A DNA stretch of 24,686 nt. Source: Prorocentrum cordatum. Taxonomy: Eukaryota > Sar > Dinophyceae > Prorocentrales > Prorocentraceae. The DNA lies in assembly GCA_963575745.1 (NCBI GenBank), contig CAUYUJ010007213.1:210706-235391 (forward strand), given 5' to 3'. This document shows positions 17,031 to 24,686 of the stretch, one piece after another; the stretch's first letter is position 1; every line of letters starts with the position of its first letter. Both the position numbers and the translations under genes were made by a program. The notes under the pieces were generated by a model that searched no databases, had not been told where the DNA came from, and saw only the letters and a program-made list of their open reading frames with translations.

Positions 17031-17560
17031 AGCAAGAGCAGGCGGAGAAAGAGCTGGCGGCTCCTCGTGTGCACTGGCCCCCCAATAACGCCATGACAGA
17101 GCACACGACGGCCGTGTTGCTCCTCGTCGGGCCGAGGGACCCCCACGGATGGTTCCGACCAAAATCTGCCTTTCGGGTCGGGAGCTCTTGGCATGGTCTG
17201 TTCCACGACCTTCTGCTGCTGCTCCAAGCGGGGGTCGGAATGGATGTGCTACGCTGTTGGAAGTATACACGGGCTGACCGCCGGGAAGGCCACCGATGTC
17301 CCACGGCCGCGTGTCAAGGCCCTTGAACCGTAAGGCCATTGCGACGGCGAAGTCTCAACCTATAATTCAACAGCATAAGCTAGGCGAAGGTGATCTGGCA
17401 TCGGAAGCATCGGCTGAGCAGCACTAACGTCGGAAGTGCAATATAACGCAACATAGTGAAGCAGCGTTGAAACTGGAGCCATAACGATCAACAAATAAAC
17501 GCGTGAACGCAATGTGAGACGGCCTTCGACGATCAATAGGTTCATCCGTCATCCTGCATC
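17031..17560. other. unique sequence, no gene recognised
   Basis: GC-balanced to about 17340, then AT-richer to 17540. Open frames on both strands up to about 90 codons lack motifs or codon bias. No repeat copies were found elsewhere in the window. Confidence 0.4.
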
Positions 17561-17960
17561 CTTTCCTGCTTCTGCACCTGCCGCCTTGCTCCTCCTGCTT
17601 TTCCTGCTCGTCTTCATCATGGTCGCGGTTCTCATCAAACTCATCATCTTCAACCTACTTCCCTGCAACATGTCCCCCTCTTCCTCTCCCCTAATATCCT
17701 TGTCTCGTTCCTTCTCCTCATCCACTCCATCCCGGCACGCCTTCTCCTGTCCCATCTCCTCCAGATACTTTCTCTCGCCATTTCTCCTGCACCTCCCCTC
17801 CCCCTTTCTCCTCATCCTCCACCCTCAATTCTTCCTCCCGGTTCTCCTCGGGAAGGAGGAGGAGGAGGAGGGATGAGGAAGAGGCCACCTAGGGGGCAAG
17901 AGGAAAGAGGAGGAAGAGGAGGAGGTGGAGGAAAGGGAAAGAAGAAACAAGAGGAGGGAG
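17560..17960. repeat. pyrimidine tract followed directly by purine tract
   Basis: CT-rich sequence (17560-17850) switches at about 17850 to GGAAGGAGGAGGAGGAGGAG and stays purine-rich to about 17960. The switch makes a loose inverted repeat. Confidence 0.75.
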
Positions 17961-18314
17961 GGGTCAGCCGGATGCAGCCTTACATTGCAGCAGTCCGTGT
18001 GTCAATCCTTGAGCGACTGTTCTTCCCCAAGAGCTAAAGTAAGAGCGGGATGCGCGATCGTGCCCCCCCCCCGCAGGACAAGGCGGCCCAAAGCACGCGC
18101 ATGCCAGTGCGGGCGGAATGGCGTCAGCCATGACCAGGAGAAACTATTGCAACGCAAACACCTCGTCGCAGACACGGCTCGTCAAGGCTCTGGGGCTGCA
18201 ACACCACATCGCAAATGGGATATAGGAGGCCATCAGTCGTGGATGGTTCGGTACACGACCATCACAGGCAACTGGACACATCCACAGATAACGAGCTGGT
18301 TAAACTGCAAGGGG
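17961..18314. other. no gene seen
   Basis: Unique sequence of mixed composition. A C10 run lies at about 18063. No motif-bearing frame and no recognisable repeats. Confidence 0.4.
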
Positions 18315-18880
18315 CTGGCTTTTCCACGAACACACATCGACTGCGCGTGGAACGCAAGACCGAACAACCTTGAAGGTTGTTCGGTCTTGCGTTCCACGTA
18401 ACACGTAACACGGTTCGGGAAACCTTCGGTGGAGACCTCCCTGCCAAGCACGGTCTCGGGGCGCCTTTGGTCGAGACTGCAGCATCTTTATGCGCCATAG
18501 GTGGCGACCGCGATGCGCCCTGCTGTCCTCCCTCTTGGAAACTTCCGAAGGGGCTAGACGGCTGATATACGAAGCACACGGGCCAAGACACCAGAAGGTG
18601 CGACACACGTGTACAAAGGTAGCCCGGGCCCAGCATCAAGGCCAACCCAAATTCCCGCTAGCAAGAAATTTGAAAAAATCCGCAAAGGCCAAATAGGGAG
18701 CTTGACGCGAGACAAGCTTTTCCATGAATATGCATCGACTGCACGTGGAGCGCAAGATCAATCAACCTTCCGCGCCGTGGAAGCAACGAACATGTCACGG
18801 AGACGGTGCGTCACGGACTCGGTGCGCCAGCCGCTTTGGCGAGACCTCTCGCATCTCCACCAAGACCCGATGAACGACCG
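18315..18880. repeat. diverged tandem duplication, about 400-bp spacing
   Basis: TTTTCCACGAACACACATCG then ACTGCGCGTGGAACGCAAG (from 18319) matches TTTTCCATGAATATGCATCG then ACTGCACGTGGAGCGCAAG (from 18717). A later block also matches: CGGTCTCGGGGCGCCTTTGG then TCGAGACTGCAGCATC (about 18450) against CGGACTCGGTGCGCC then GCTTTGGCGAGACCTCTCG (about 18817). Identity is about 75-80%. No coding frame is conserved. Confidence 0.65.
18346..18398. repeat. 53-bp near-perfect palindrome
   Basis: The left arm starts CGTGGAACGCAAGACCGAAC (18346-18371) and is an exact inverse of 18373-18398, with a single central base (G18372). The arms are 26 bp with no mismatch. The related unit at 18735-18770 has only the left arm, so the right arm is a later inverted duplication. 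Confidence 0.95.
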
Positions 18881-18976
18881 GACCGTTACGCTCGAAGTCA
18901 GCAAGCAGGATGTTCTTTTGCAACACCGAGCCCCCAGATGGAAACCATGCGCACAGGCGCAAATTGATAGCAATGG

Positions 18977-19210
18977 AGGATGAGGAGGGAGGAGAAGGAA
19001 GGAAAGGGGCCGAATTGGGACCTTCGGCCGACACGTCACGACACGCATGGTCCCAGTGGACACCAGACCTAAAACGGGTCTGGTGCTGGGTTCGCGGAGG
19101 AGGAGGGGGAAAGAAGGAGAGAGAAAAGGAAGAAGATGAGGAAGAGGAGGATGAGGAGGAAGAGCAGGAAGAGGAGGAAGAGGAGAGGAGATTAATACAG
19201 AGGAGTTAGG
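18977..19210. repeat. purine-rich GAG/GGAA tracts
   Basis: GAG-rich at 18977-19010 and 19096-19208 on the plus strand, with unique sequence (19011-19095) between. Confidence 0.75.
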
Positions 19211-19269
19211 AGGAGGCACGAGGAGGGAGAGAGAACCACGAGGAGGGCCACCGCGACGACGACGAAGAC

Positions 19270-19425
19270 GACAGGCGACGACAACCCCCCCCCCGCCTGA
19301 TGCCAGGAGCGCGTCGAGGAGCCGCTGCGTCCTCTCGGTGCGTCTCCGGCCAGGGCCAGCGGCGCGAGCTCGGCCGAGCACTCCTCCACTGCATGGGGGG
19401 GGTTTTCAACACCGCCTGACCCTCC
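19270..19425 (-). other. exon-like GC3-rich fragment, unknown
   Basis: The minus strand reads AVEECSAELAPLALAGDAPR with almost every codon ending in G or C. A neighbouring phase then gives ERTQRLLDALLAS with the same bias. This may be a frameshifted exon relic next to CTC/GAG arrays. No family is recognised. Confidence 0.2.
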
Positions 19426-19435
19426 TGTGGCCCAC

Positions 19436-19860
19436 ACTCCTCCTCCTCCTCCTCTTCCTCCTCCGCCTTCCTCGCCACCCTCGCTTTCTCCTCCTTCTCC
19501 CTCGCCGCTGCTTTCTCCACCTTCGACTACGCTTCCCCCGCCGTTCCGCCGATGCCACCCCTCCTCCTCCTCCTCCTCCTCCTCCTCCTCCTCCTCCTCC
19601 TCCTCCTCCTCCTCCTCCTCCTCCTCCTCCTCCGGGCAAAGGGGTGTCTGGGTGTACTCCTTCGGCTCTCTCCACCTCATCGTCCTCTTCCTCGTCACCC
19701 TTCTCCTCTCCACCTCCATTCCTCTCCCTCCTTCCTCTCAAACACCGCCTCTGTCTCCTCCTCCTCACACCCCTGTCATCCTCTATTTTGGCTCCTCCTC
19801 CTGCTCCTCCTCCTCCCCCTTTCCGCCTCTTCATGATCCTCTTATTCGGAGTGGGGTGTG
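19436..19860. repeat. pyrimidine-rich region with pure (CTC)n core
   Basis: The pure (CTC)n run at about 19558-19632 (about 25 copies) is one of the longest in the window. Looser CTC-rich sequence surrounds it, with one unique gap at 19633-19680. Confidence 0.93.
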
Positions 19861-20004
19861 GAGAGGAGGGGAAAGGTGAAAACAGAGGGGGACGCTGGCG
19901 AGAAGGAGGAGGCAAAAAAACAAATGGTGGAAAATGTCATGGCGAAGTGGGGCACCGTCCATGCCACATGGAGCTTATGACCGAAGGCATTCCCTCTCCT
20001 ACCC

Positions 20005-20165
20005 CTCTTCCTCCTCCTCCTCCTCCTCCTCCTGCTCCTCCTCCTCCTCTCCTCCTCCTCCTCCTCCTCCTCCTCCTCCTCCTCCTCCTCCTCCCCCTCC
20101 TCCCTCCTTTCTCCTCCTCCGCCTCCTCCTCCTCCTCCTCCTCCTCCTCCTCCTCCCCCTCCTCC
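20005..20165. repeat. (CTC)n array
   Basis: CTC triplets with short TCTCC, CCCCTC and CGC interruptions. Pure runs of about 40 bp lie at about 20050-20092 and 20120-20155. Confidence 0.93.
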
Positions 20166-20202
20166 CCGGAGCGAACACAGACGTGAACGGCGACACCAAC
20201 AC

Positions 20203-20567
20203 CAGAAGCCGACGCACCCACAGCGAGACCGAAATCGACCCAAACTGGCGGACCGAAGGCAACCTGGAAGGACGCACCTGAGCAGCATCCGACCGAGCCG
20301 AACCGACCGAATGCAGCCGACTGTGATGAAACAGAAAGGTACCGATAACGCTACTCCCCGGACCTCTCCGGGGTGCGTTCTGGCCAGGATTTCGAGACGG
20401 CTCCAGCGGTGGCGACGAGGGCCTCCCAGGAGGCCGAAAAAGGTGAGCACGAGGGAAAGGTAGTGGTATAGGTACTTCTTGTTGTTGTCCTCTGAGGCTG
20501 CGAACCGGCCCAACCGAAATCGACCGAAGCCGGCGTACCGAAGGCAACCTGGCAGGACGCGTCTACG
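20203..20567. repeat. dispersed repeat copies (CCGAAGGCAACCTGG family)
   Basis: CGAAATCGACCCAAACTGGC then GGACCGAAGGCAACCTGGAA (20228-20270) is repeated as CGAAATCGACCGAAGCCGGC then GTACCGAAGGCAACCTGGCA (20515-20555). GCAGCATCCGACCGAGC follows the first copy (about 20282) and recurs at about 20737. The hairpin CCCCGGA/TCCGGGG lies at 20356-20373. No gene is seen between. Confidence 0.7.
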
Positions 20568-20608
20568 CGTCGTTCATTCCTAGTCGTGCTCCGTTCTAAG
20601 TGTGCTCG

Positions 20609-20669
20609 TTTCTAATTGTTCCTGGCCCCCTCGTGGTCAGGAAGAAGCCCAGGATAGAACAATTAGAAA
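20609..20669. repeat. 13-bp-arm inverted repeat
   Basis: TTTCTAATTGTTC (20609-20621) and GAACAATTAGAAA (20657-20669) are exact inverse copies. A short CCTG/CAGG pair lies inside the loop. Confidence 0.8.
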
Positions 20670-20852
20670 TGAAAGGATCTTGGCCCCCCAAAAAAATCAA
20701 AGAACTCTCGAAAAAATAGAAATGAACCATGTGTACGCAGCATCCGACCGAGCGGACCCCCTGAGCGCGAAACCCGCCCGCCCACAAGAAGCTCCGCGTC
20801 GTGCCGCAGCGCAGCCTCTGCGAGCCGCCAGCAGCGCAGCGAGCCGGGCAGC

Positions 20853-21054
20853 TCCTGTGGGGATCGCGCCGGGCCGAGCAAAACCCGAAGTCCGGAAGTC
20901 ACAAGCGCGGGCCTTCCTACTCCTCCTCCTCCTCTTCTTCCTCCTCCTCCTCCTCCTCTTCCTCCTCCTCCTCCTCCTCTTTCTCTTTCGCCCCCTCCTC
21001 CTCCTGGCCCCACCTTCTCCTGCTCACCCCTCCTGTGGGGATCGCGCTGGGCCG
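20853..21054. repeat. 24-bp direct repeats bracketing a (CTC)n tract
   Basis: TCCTGTGGGGATCGCGC then GGGCCG occurs at 20853-20876 and 21031-21054 with one difference. The CTC/CTT tract (about 20918-21008) lies between them. The layout suggests a local duplication of about 178 bp. Confidence 0.7.
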
Positions 21055-21166
21055 TCGCGGAGGGCCCCACCCTACACCAGGCACACAGCGAGAAGCCAGG
21101 AGGAATAATACGGAGAAATGATACGATACAGTAGACATGATTGGACGAACTGGCCCCGACCAGAAA

Positions 21167-21310
21167 GCAGGGATCGACCTAGACAGTGTTTGTCGTTTTC
21201 GTTGTGTGTTCGTTTTCCCTCGGTTTGTCTTCCATCCACCTCTGCTACAAAACGAACTCGAAACGAACGGCCCACGAAATCGCCAAAACACCGTTTAGGT
21301 CGACACCTGC
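21167..21310. mobile_element. 144-bp foldback/TIR element
   Basis: The left end reads GCAGGGATCGACCTAGACAG then TGTTT. The right end in reverse complement reads GCAGGTGTCGACCTAAACGG then TGTTTT. Matching continues through GTCGTTTTCG and GTTCGTTT for about 50 bp per arm at about 78% identity. There is almost no unique centre. GAAAGCAG occurs at 21163-21170 and 21313-21320, close to but not exactly abutting both ends, so a target-site duplication is uncertain. Confidence 0.65.
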
Positions 21311-21579
21311 CGGAAAGCAGACGCAGGCATCACGGGCACATGGGCAGCGCGTCCCACAATACCCCCCCTGCCAGTTTCGCACGCGTTCATGTATCGAGAC
21401 AGAGACACATAAGTAAAGAGATGGGTGAGGCGGGGAAAAACAGCAGGGAGGAGGAACAGGGAGGGTGCAACAGAGAGGGCGGGAATGGGGGGAGGAGAGA
21501 GCAGGGAAACGGTGGATGAGCAGGGACAGTGGGGGGAGGAGGAGCCGGGAGGGGGAAACAGAGAGGACGGACTCCGAGC
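21311..21579. other. no gene seen; GA-rich patch
   Basis: Unique to about 21420, then GGGA/GAGG-rich to 21570. No motif-bearing frame. Confidence 0.4.
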
Positions 21580-22135
21580 CCCGGGCCCTCCGTGGGCCCT
21601 CTTGGGCAGCTCCCTGCGGCCAGGCCCACCCCTCTCGGGGCGCCTCCTGGTGCCCTGCTGGGGCCCCCTTAGGGCCTCCCTTGGGGCCCCCTCGGGGCCC
21701 TCTCTGGGGGCTCCCGTGGGGCCGCCCTGTGCAGCACATCTCGGGGCCCCCTTGGCGTGCCTCGTGCCTCCGGGAGGCCCCTCTCCTGCGCGCCCGCCTC
21801 CGGCCGCCGGCGGCCAGGGGGGCTGCCGGCCCGCACCCGCCGGGCGGGCCCCAGACGGGTGGCGCGGCAGGCCGCTCCGCGGGCGCCCGACGGCACCCCG
21901 CCGCGAGCGGCGGCCGGGCGGCGGGCGGGCGGCGGGCGCGGGCGGCGGCGGCGGCGGGCGGAGGCGGGCGGGCGGCCGCGGCCGGGGGCTGCCTGCAGCA
22001 CTGGACGGGTGGCGCGGCAGGCCGCAGAGCGCCTTGCCGAGCAGGCGGGCGTCGTAGGTGGCCTCGCACCTGCCTGGGCGGGGGCCGGTCGTGGGGGGAG
22101 GGGGGTCCTCGCAGGAGAAGGAGGCGGAGCAGAGG
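21580..22135. repeat. GGGGCCC-rich degenerate minisatellite passing into GGC-rich DNA
   Basis: Variants of CTTGGGGCCCCCTCGGGGCC recur through 21580-21790. Positions 21790-22010 are dominated by GGCGGGC and GCGGCGG. GGGTGGCGCGGCAGGCCGC occurs at 21857 and again at 22006. No gene is recognised. Confidence 0.5.
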
Positions 22136-22282
22136 GATAGGATGGGACTCGGGTAGGACTGCCCACTCGTGCTTGCACCTGTGCTCACAGCTCCTGCCTC
22201 AAGCGATCCCATGCCTACCGTACAAGGTTCTGGGCACCGCGCGCCGCACAGTTATGACAGACCTGAGTGGAAGGGGGGTTCT

Positions 22283-22500
22283 TGCAAGAGGAGGAGGATG
22301 AGGAGGAGGAGGAGGAGGAGGCGGAGGAGGAGGAGGAGGAGGAGGGAGGAGGAGGAGGAGGAGGGGGAGGGGGGGAAGGGGGGAGGGGGGGAAGGAGGAG
22401 GTGGAGGAGGGGGAGGAGGGGAGGAGGGGGAGGACCGAGGAGGAGGAGGGGAGGAGGAGGAGGAGGAGAGGAGGAGAGGAGGGGGGGGCCGGGGGGGGAG
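22283..22500. repeat. (GAG)n/GGGGA purine tract
   Basis: GAG triplets (about 22290-22365), then G-richer GGGGA sequence to 22500. All purines are on the plus strand apart from a few C and T. Confidence 0.9.
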
Positions 22501-22556
22501 GAGAAGAGTCGCGACCAGACCACCAACGGCTAGCACCAGCGACCCGGAATGGCTTG

Positions 22557-22650
22557 GGCATTGGTGTTCTCGCGAGGGGCACTCGAACCCAAAGCCTCCC
22601 ACTGCAGCGATACAAAGCCAGTGTGGCCCTAAGCGGCTGTTGCACGCGGC
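22557..22650 (-). other. tRNA-like (possible SINE) fragment
   Basis: On the minus strand CTTAGGGCCACACTGGCTTT, then GTATCGCTGCAGTGGGAGGC and TTTGGGTTCGAGTGCCCC, resemble the D-arm to T-arm half of a tRNA. There is a CACTG/CAGTG stem at the anticodon-stem position and GGGTTCGAG in the place of a Pol III B box. The anticodon loop is too long (14 bases), T-stem pairing is imperfect and no acceptor stem closes, so it is not a functional tRNA. A tRNA-derived SINE relic is the simplest reading. Confidence 0.35.
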
Positions 22651-22755
22651 GCCCCGCCGAGAGTGCCCTGATTGGGGGGGAGCGCTCAGGCCTGGAGACG
22701 GCCCCCCATGAAGGAATATCTAGCGGGCGTCTCAAGACACACCCCTCCACACACT

Positions 22756-22982
22756 GAGGAGGAGGATGAGGAGGATGAGGAGGATGAGGAGGAGGAGGAC
22801 GAGGAAGAGGAGCAGGAGCAGGAGGAGGAGGAGAGAGGAGGAGGAGGAGGAGGAGGAGGAGGAGAGAAGGAGGAGGAGGAGGAGGAGGAGGAGGAGGAGG
22901 GGAGGAGGGAGGAGGAGGAGAGGAGGAGGAGGAGGGAGGGAGGGGGAGGAGGAGGAGGAGGGGGAGGAGGAGGAGGAGGGGG
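22756..22982. repeat. (GAG)n array
   Basis: GAG and GAT/GAC triplets grading into pure GAG (22820-22900) and GGGA-rich ends. All purines are on the plus strand. Confidence 0.93.
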
Positions 22983-23305
22983 GGCGATCACGAGATACAG
23001 ACAGCTCCAAGCTACCACCACATTGCAAGCTGGGCGGTCGCAATGCAGATGGGGACTGCCACACCAGCAAACCCGTAGCGGAGATGGAACGAGAAATGGA
23101 GCCGTCCCTGATGACCCCCCCTTTCCTCCTTCTCATATTTCTCCTCTCCTTTCTCGTTTTCTCCTCGTCTTTCTTCGACGGACCAGTGCAGTCGGGGATC
23201 GTAGAAGTGGGAGTTGGCCACGGGACTCACCCCGGGAGTGTGTGGCGAGACATGGATGGGCAGAGCAGCTGGTAGAGAGGGGCGGCGGCTGCAGCAGACA
23301 ATATC
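22983..23305. other. unique sequence upstream of the 23306 coding-like region
   Basis: No gene recognised. A pyrimidine patch lies at 23117-23175 (CCCCCCTTTCCTCCTTCTCA), a possible splice-acceptor tract, although no clean exon border is visible. Confidence 0.3.
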
Positions 23306-24686
23306 ATGAGCAGGTTCACGACCGAGAATGCAGCGCTGCCGGAACGGCTGGAGGGGCTCAAGGCGGAACTCGGCAACGACTCCGCGCTCTCGACGAGGTT
23401 CCAACTCGTGGCCCCGTCCTTTCGGCCGCGCTGTCGGGCCGCCTCCCGACCAAGCTGCGGGTGGCGAGTCGCAGTCCCTGCGAGCGCCTTGGCTGAGGCA
23501 TCACAGACCGAGCTTAACTCCATCCAGAGGCGCTTCCAGGCTGCTGTGCCGGCGGTGGGGGCCGTGGCAGCAGGAGGGGCAGTGCTGGCGGAGCAGTCGC
23601 TGCGAGCCGACACCGTGGACTCCGTGCCCGTCGCAGGCGCCGCCGCCCCCGTGCTGGAGCCACGTCGGCGTTCGGTGCACGTGCAACGCCGTGGCGTGCT
23701 TCCCGGCGTTCGGCGTTCGGTGCAACGCCGTGACGCACGTTCGGAGCCACGTCGGCGTTCGGCGTTCCCGGACCCCTCCGAGGTGGCGTGCTGGAGGCCG
23801 CTTGCCGCGGGCGGCGGCGCGGTCAGGGCCACCACGGGGGGACGACTGCTCTGCTGCCCGCGTCGCAAGCGCCGCCGCCAAAGAGGAAGCCGACGCTGGT
23901 GCCGACTCCCAGTCCGACTCCGAGGCCGTGTTCGACTCGTCGCCCGACAGCGTGCCCGACACGCAGCCCGACGCGGAGCCCAAGACGTTCTCGCAGCTCC
24001 CCTTCACGTTCGCGGTGGCCCAGGCTCTGACTTCTCGCCAGGCGGCTTTCGTGACCGAGGCCGTCGCGCCGGTGGTGGTGGCCTTGACGGGAGGCGGGAG
24101 GACCGCGACGGGGACGAGAAGCAGTCCGACGCCATCGGGGCGGCGGCTTGGCCAGCGAGGAGCGAGCTGCAGCAGGCGGCGCCGCTGTTGGGCTGCTGTC
24201 TGGCGGTGGCATGCGCGCCGCGTGCTCAGCCCCGCGGCCAGCGCGGCTCGCGATGCAGCTGCCACCGACGGCATCGCGGCGGCTGCAGCGAAGGCCCTGG
24301 AGGCCATGACATCGGTCGAGTCGCAGTCAGCACCGACGTCCATTTTCGGACCGTCTGCTTCATCAAGTTCGGCGGCTTCCGCCTCAGCATTTGGTCGTCA
24401 GTGCAGGCAACAGTGATACAGCAGAGGGTATAGCGGAACTCCTCATTCTCATTCTCGCCCTCCTTCGTCGCGGTCGGCAGCTTGTCTGTCTCGAGCGGCT
24501 ACGAGCTCAGAGGGCGAAGCAGCAGTTGCCGCGCAGCCTCTGGGTCTGGAGGTTCGCACTGAGTCTGGGGTTCTGCGTCGGCACCGCTGGGCGGCTGGAG
24601 GCGCGGTCGTGGTGGGCTACATTATCGTCGAGTCTCTCGTCGAGCTCAGTGGAGGTAGCTGCCTGCATGCCATTATCATCGGTCTC
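23306..24686 (+). CDS. coding-like region of unknown function, frame-switching, runs off right edge
   Basis: I do not recognise a family. Codons are strongly G/C-ending and amino acids are varied, unlike the nearby repeats. Phase 1 starts at ATG 23306 just after an in-frame TAG (23273-23275) and reads MSRFTTENAALPERLEGLKA, later SALAEASQTELNSIQRRFQA. From about 23870 the better phase is 2 (SQSDSEAVFDSSPDSVPDTQ, TFAVAQALTSRQAAFVTEAV). About 24095-24215 favours phase 1 again (DEKQSDAIGAAAW), and 24235-24413 phase 2 (GIAAAAAKALEAMTSVESQS). A TGA stands at 24414-24416, after which phase 2 is open to the window end (AAGGAVVVGYIIVESLVE, possibly membrane-spanning). Positions 23655-23770 contain short repeats (CCACGTCGGCGTTCGG twice), so the first switch lies near a repeat. 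It is either an intron-containing gene with unresolved introns or a frameshifted pseudogene. Confidence 0.4.

Noticed and set aside
15250-17340. Reverse transcriptase domain upstream of the RNase H remnant
   Set aside because: I looked for YxDD-type and other RT motifs on the minus strand and saw only repeat translation and unrecognisable sequence.
21163-21320. GAAAGCAG as a definite 8-bp target-site duplication
   Set aside because: The two copies do not abut the inverted-repeat ends at equal distances, so the match may be chance.
22557-22650. Functional tRNA gene
   Set aside because: The anticodon loop is 14 bases, the T stem is imperfect and no acceptor stem closes; it is kept only as a tRNA-like relic.

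Overview
The window looks like nuclear DNA of a GC-rich protist, and a dinoflagellate is the best guess. Three observations support this: an intronless gene preceded by what may be a decayed dinoflagellate spliced-leader sequence; a dead LINE-type retroelement ORF with the RNase H plus C-terminal zinc-knuckle layout I associate with dinoflagellate genomes; and very heavy triplet-microsatellite content. The organism assignment is inference. I see no prokaryotic gene, rRNA, intact tRNA or CRISPR array.

Layout. The only well-preserved gene is on the minus strand at 1-2651: a GH2 beta-mannosidase read without interruption for 883 codons and cut by the left window edge. Its first upstream ATG lies 57 bases downstream of a possible relict spliced leader (2709-2730), which suggests a cDNA-derived (retroposed) copy. 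From 2652 to about 13.2 kb there are no convincing genes. This stretch holds a 209-bp TIR element (3738-3946), a period-6 array (4108-4890), two copies of a 184-bp TIR element (5132-5315 and 5739-5922) with a paralogous site lacking the insert at 5404-5440, several foldbacks, GAG/CTC arrays on alternating strands, and a minisatellite with a 398-bp higher-order period (9430-10140).

13226-15250 (minus) is a retroelement remnant. An RNase HI domain is broken by a frameshift and by a 158-bp TIR element with a 5-bp target-site duplication (GATAT). It continues through a ~400-bp CTC/GAG microsatellite into a CxxC...C...C zinc-knuckle-like segment. Two of the four RNase H acidic residues are substituted. 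No reverse transcriptase is visible; the DNA upstream on that strand is a GAT-rich array containing a 515-bp duplication (15.25-16.34 kb), followed by purine-rich DNA.

17-23 kb is again gene-poor: triplet arrays, a 53-bp near-perfect palindrome inside a duplicated unit (18346-18398), a 144-bp foldback element (21167-21310), dispersed short repeats and a tRNA-like fragment (about 22557-22650, minus). The right edge (23306-24686, plus) carries coding-like sequence of unknown function. It switches between two frames, contains one TGA and runs off the window, so it is either an intron-containing gene or a decayed one.

The genes do not form a functional cluster. The picture is one glycosidase gene in a region built from microsatellites, small non-autonomous foldback/TIR elements and old retroelement debris.
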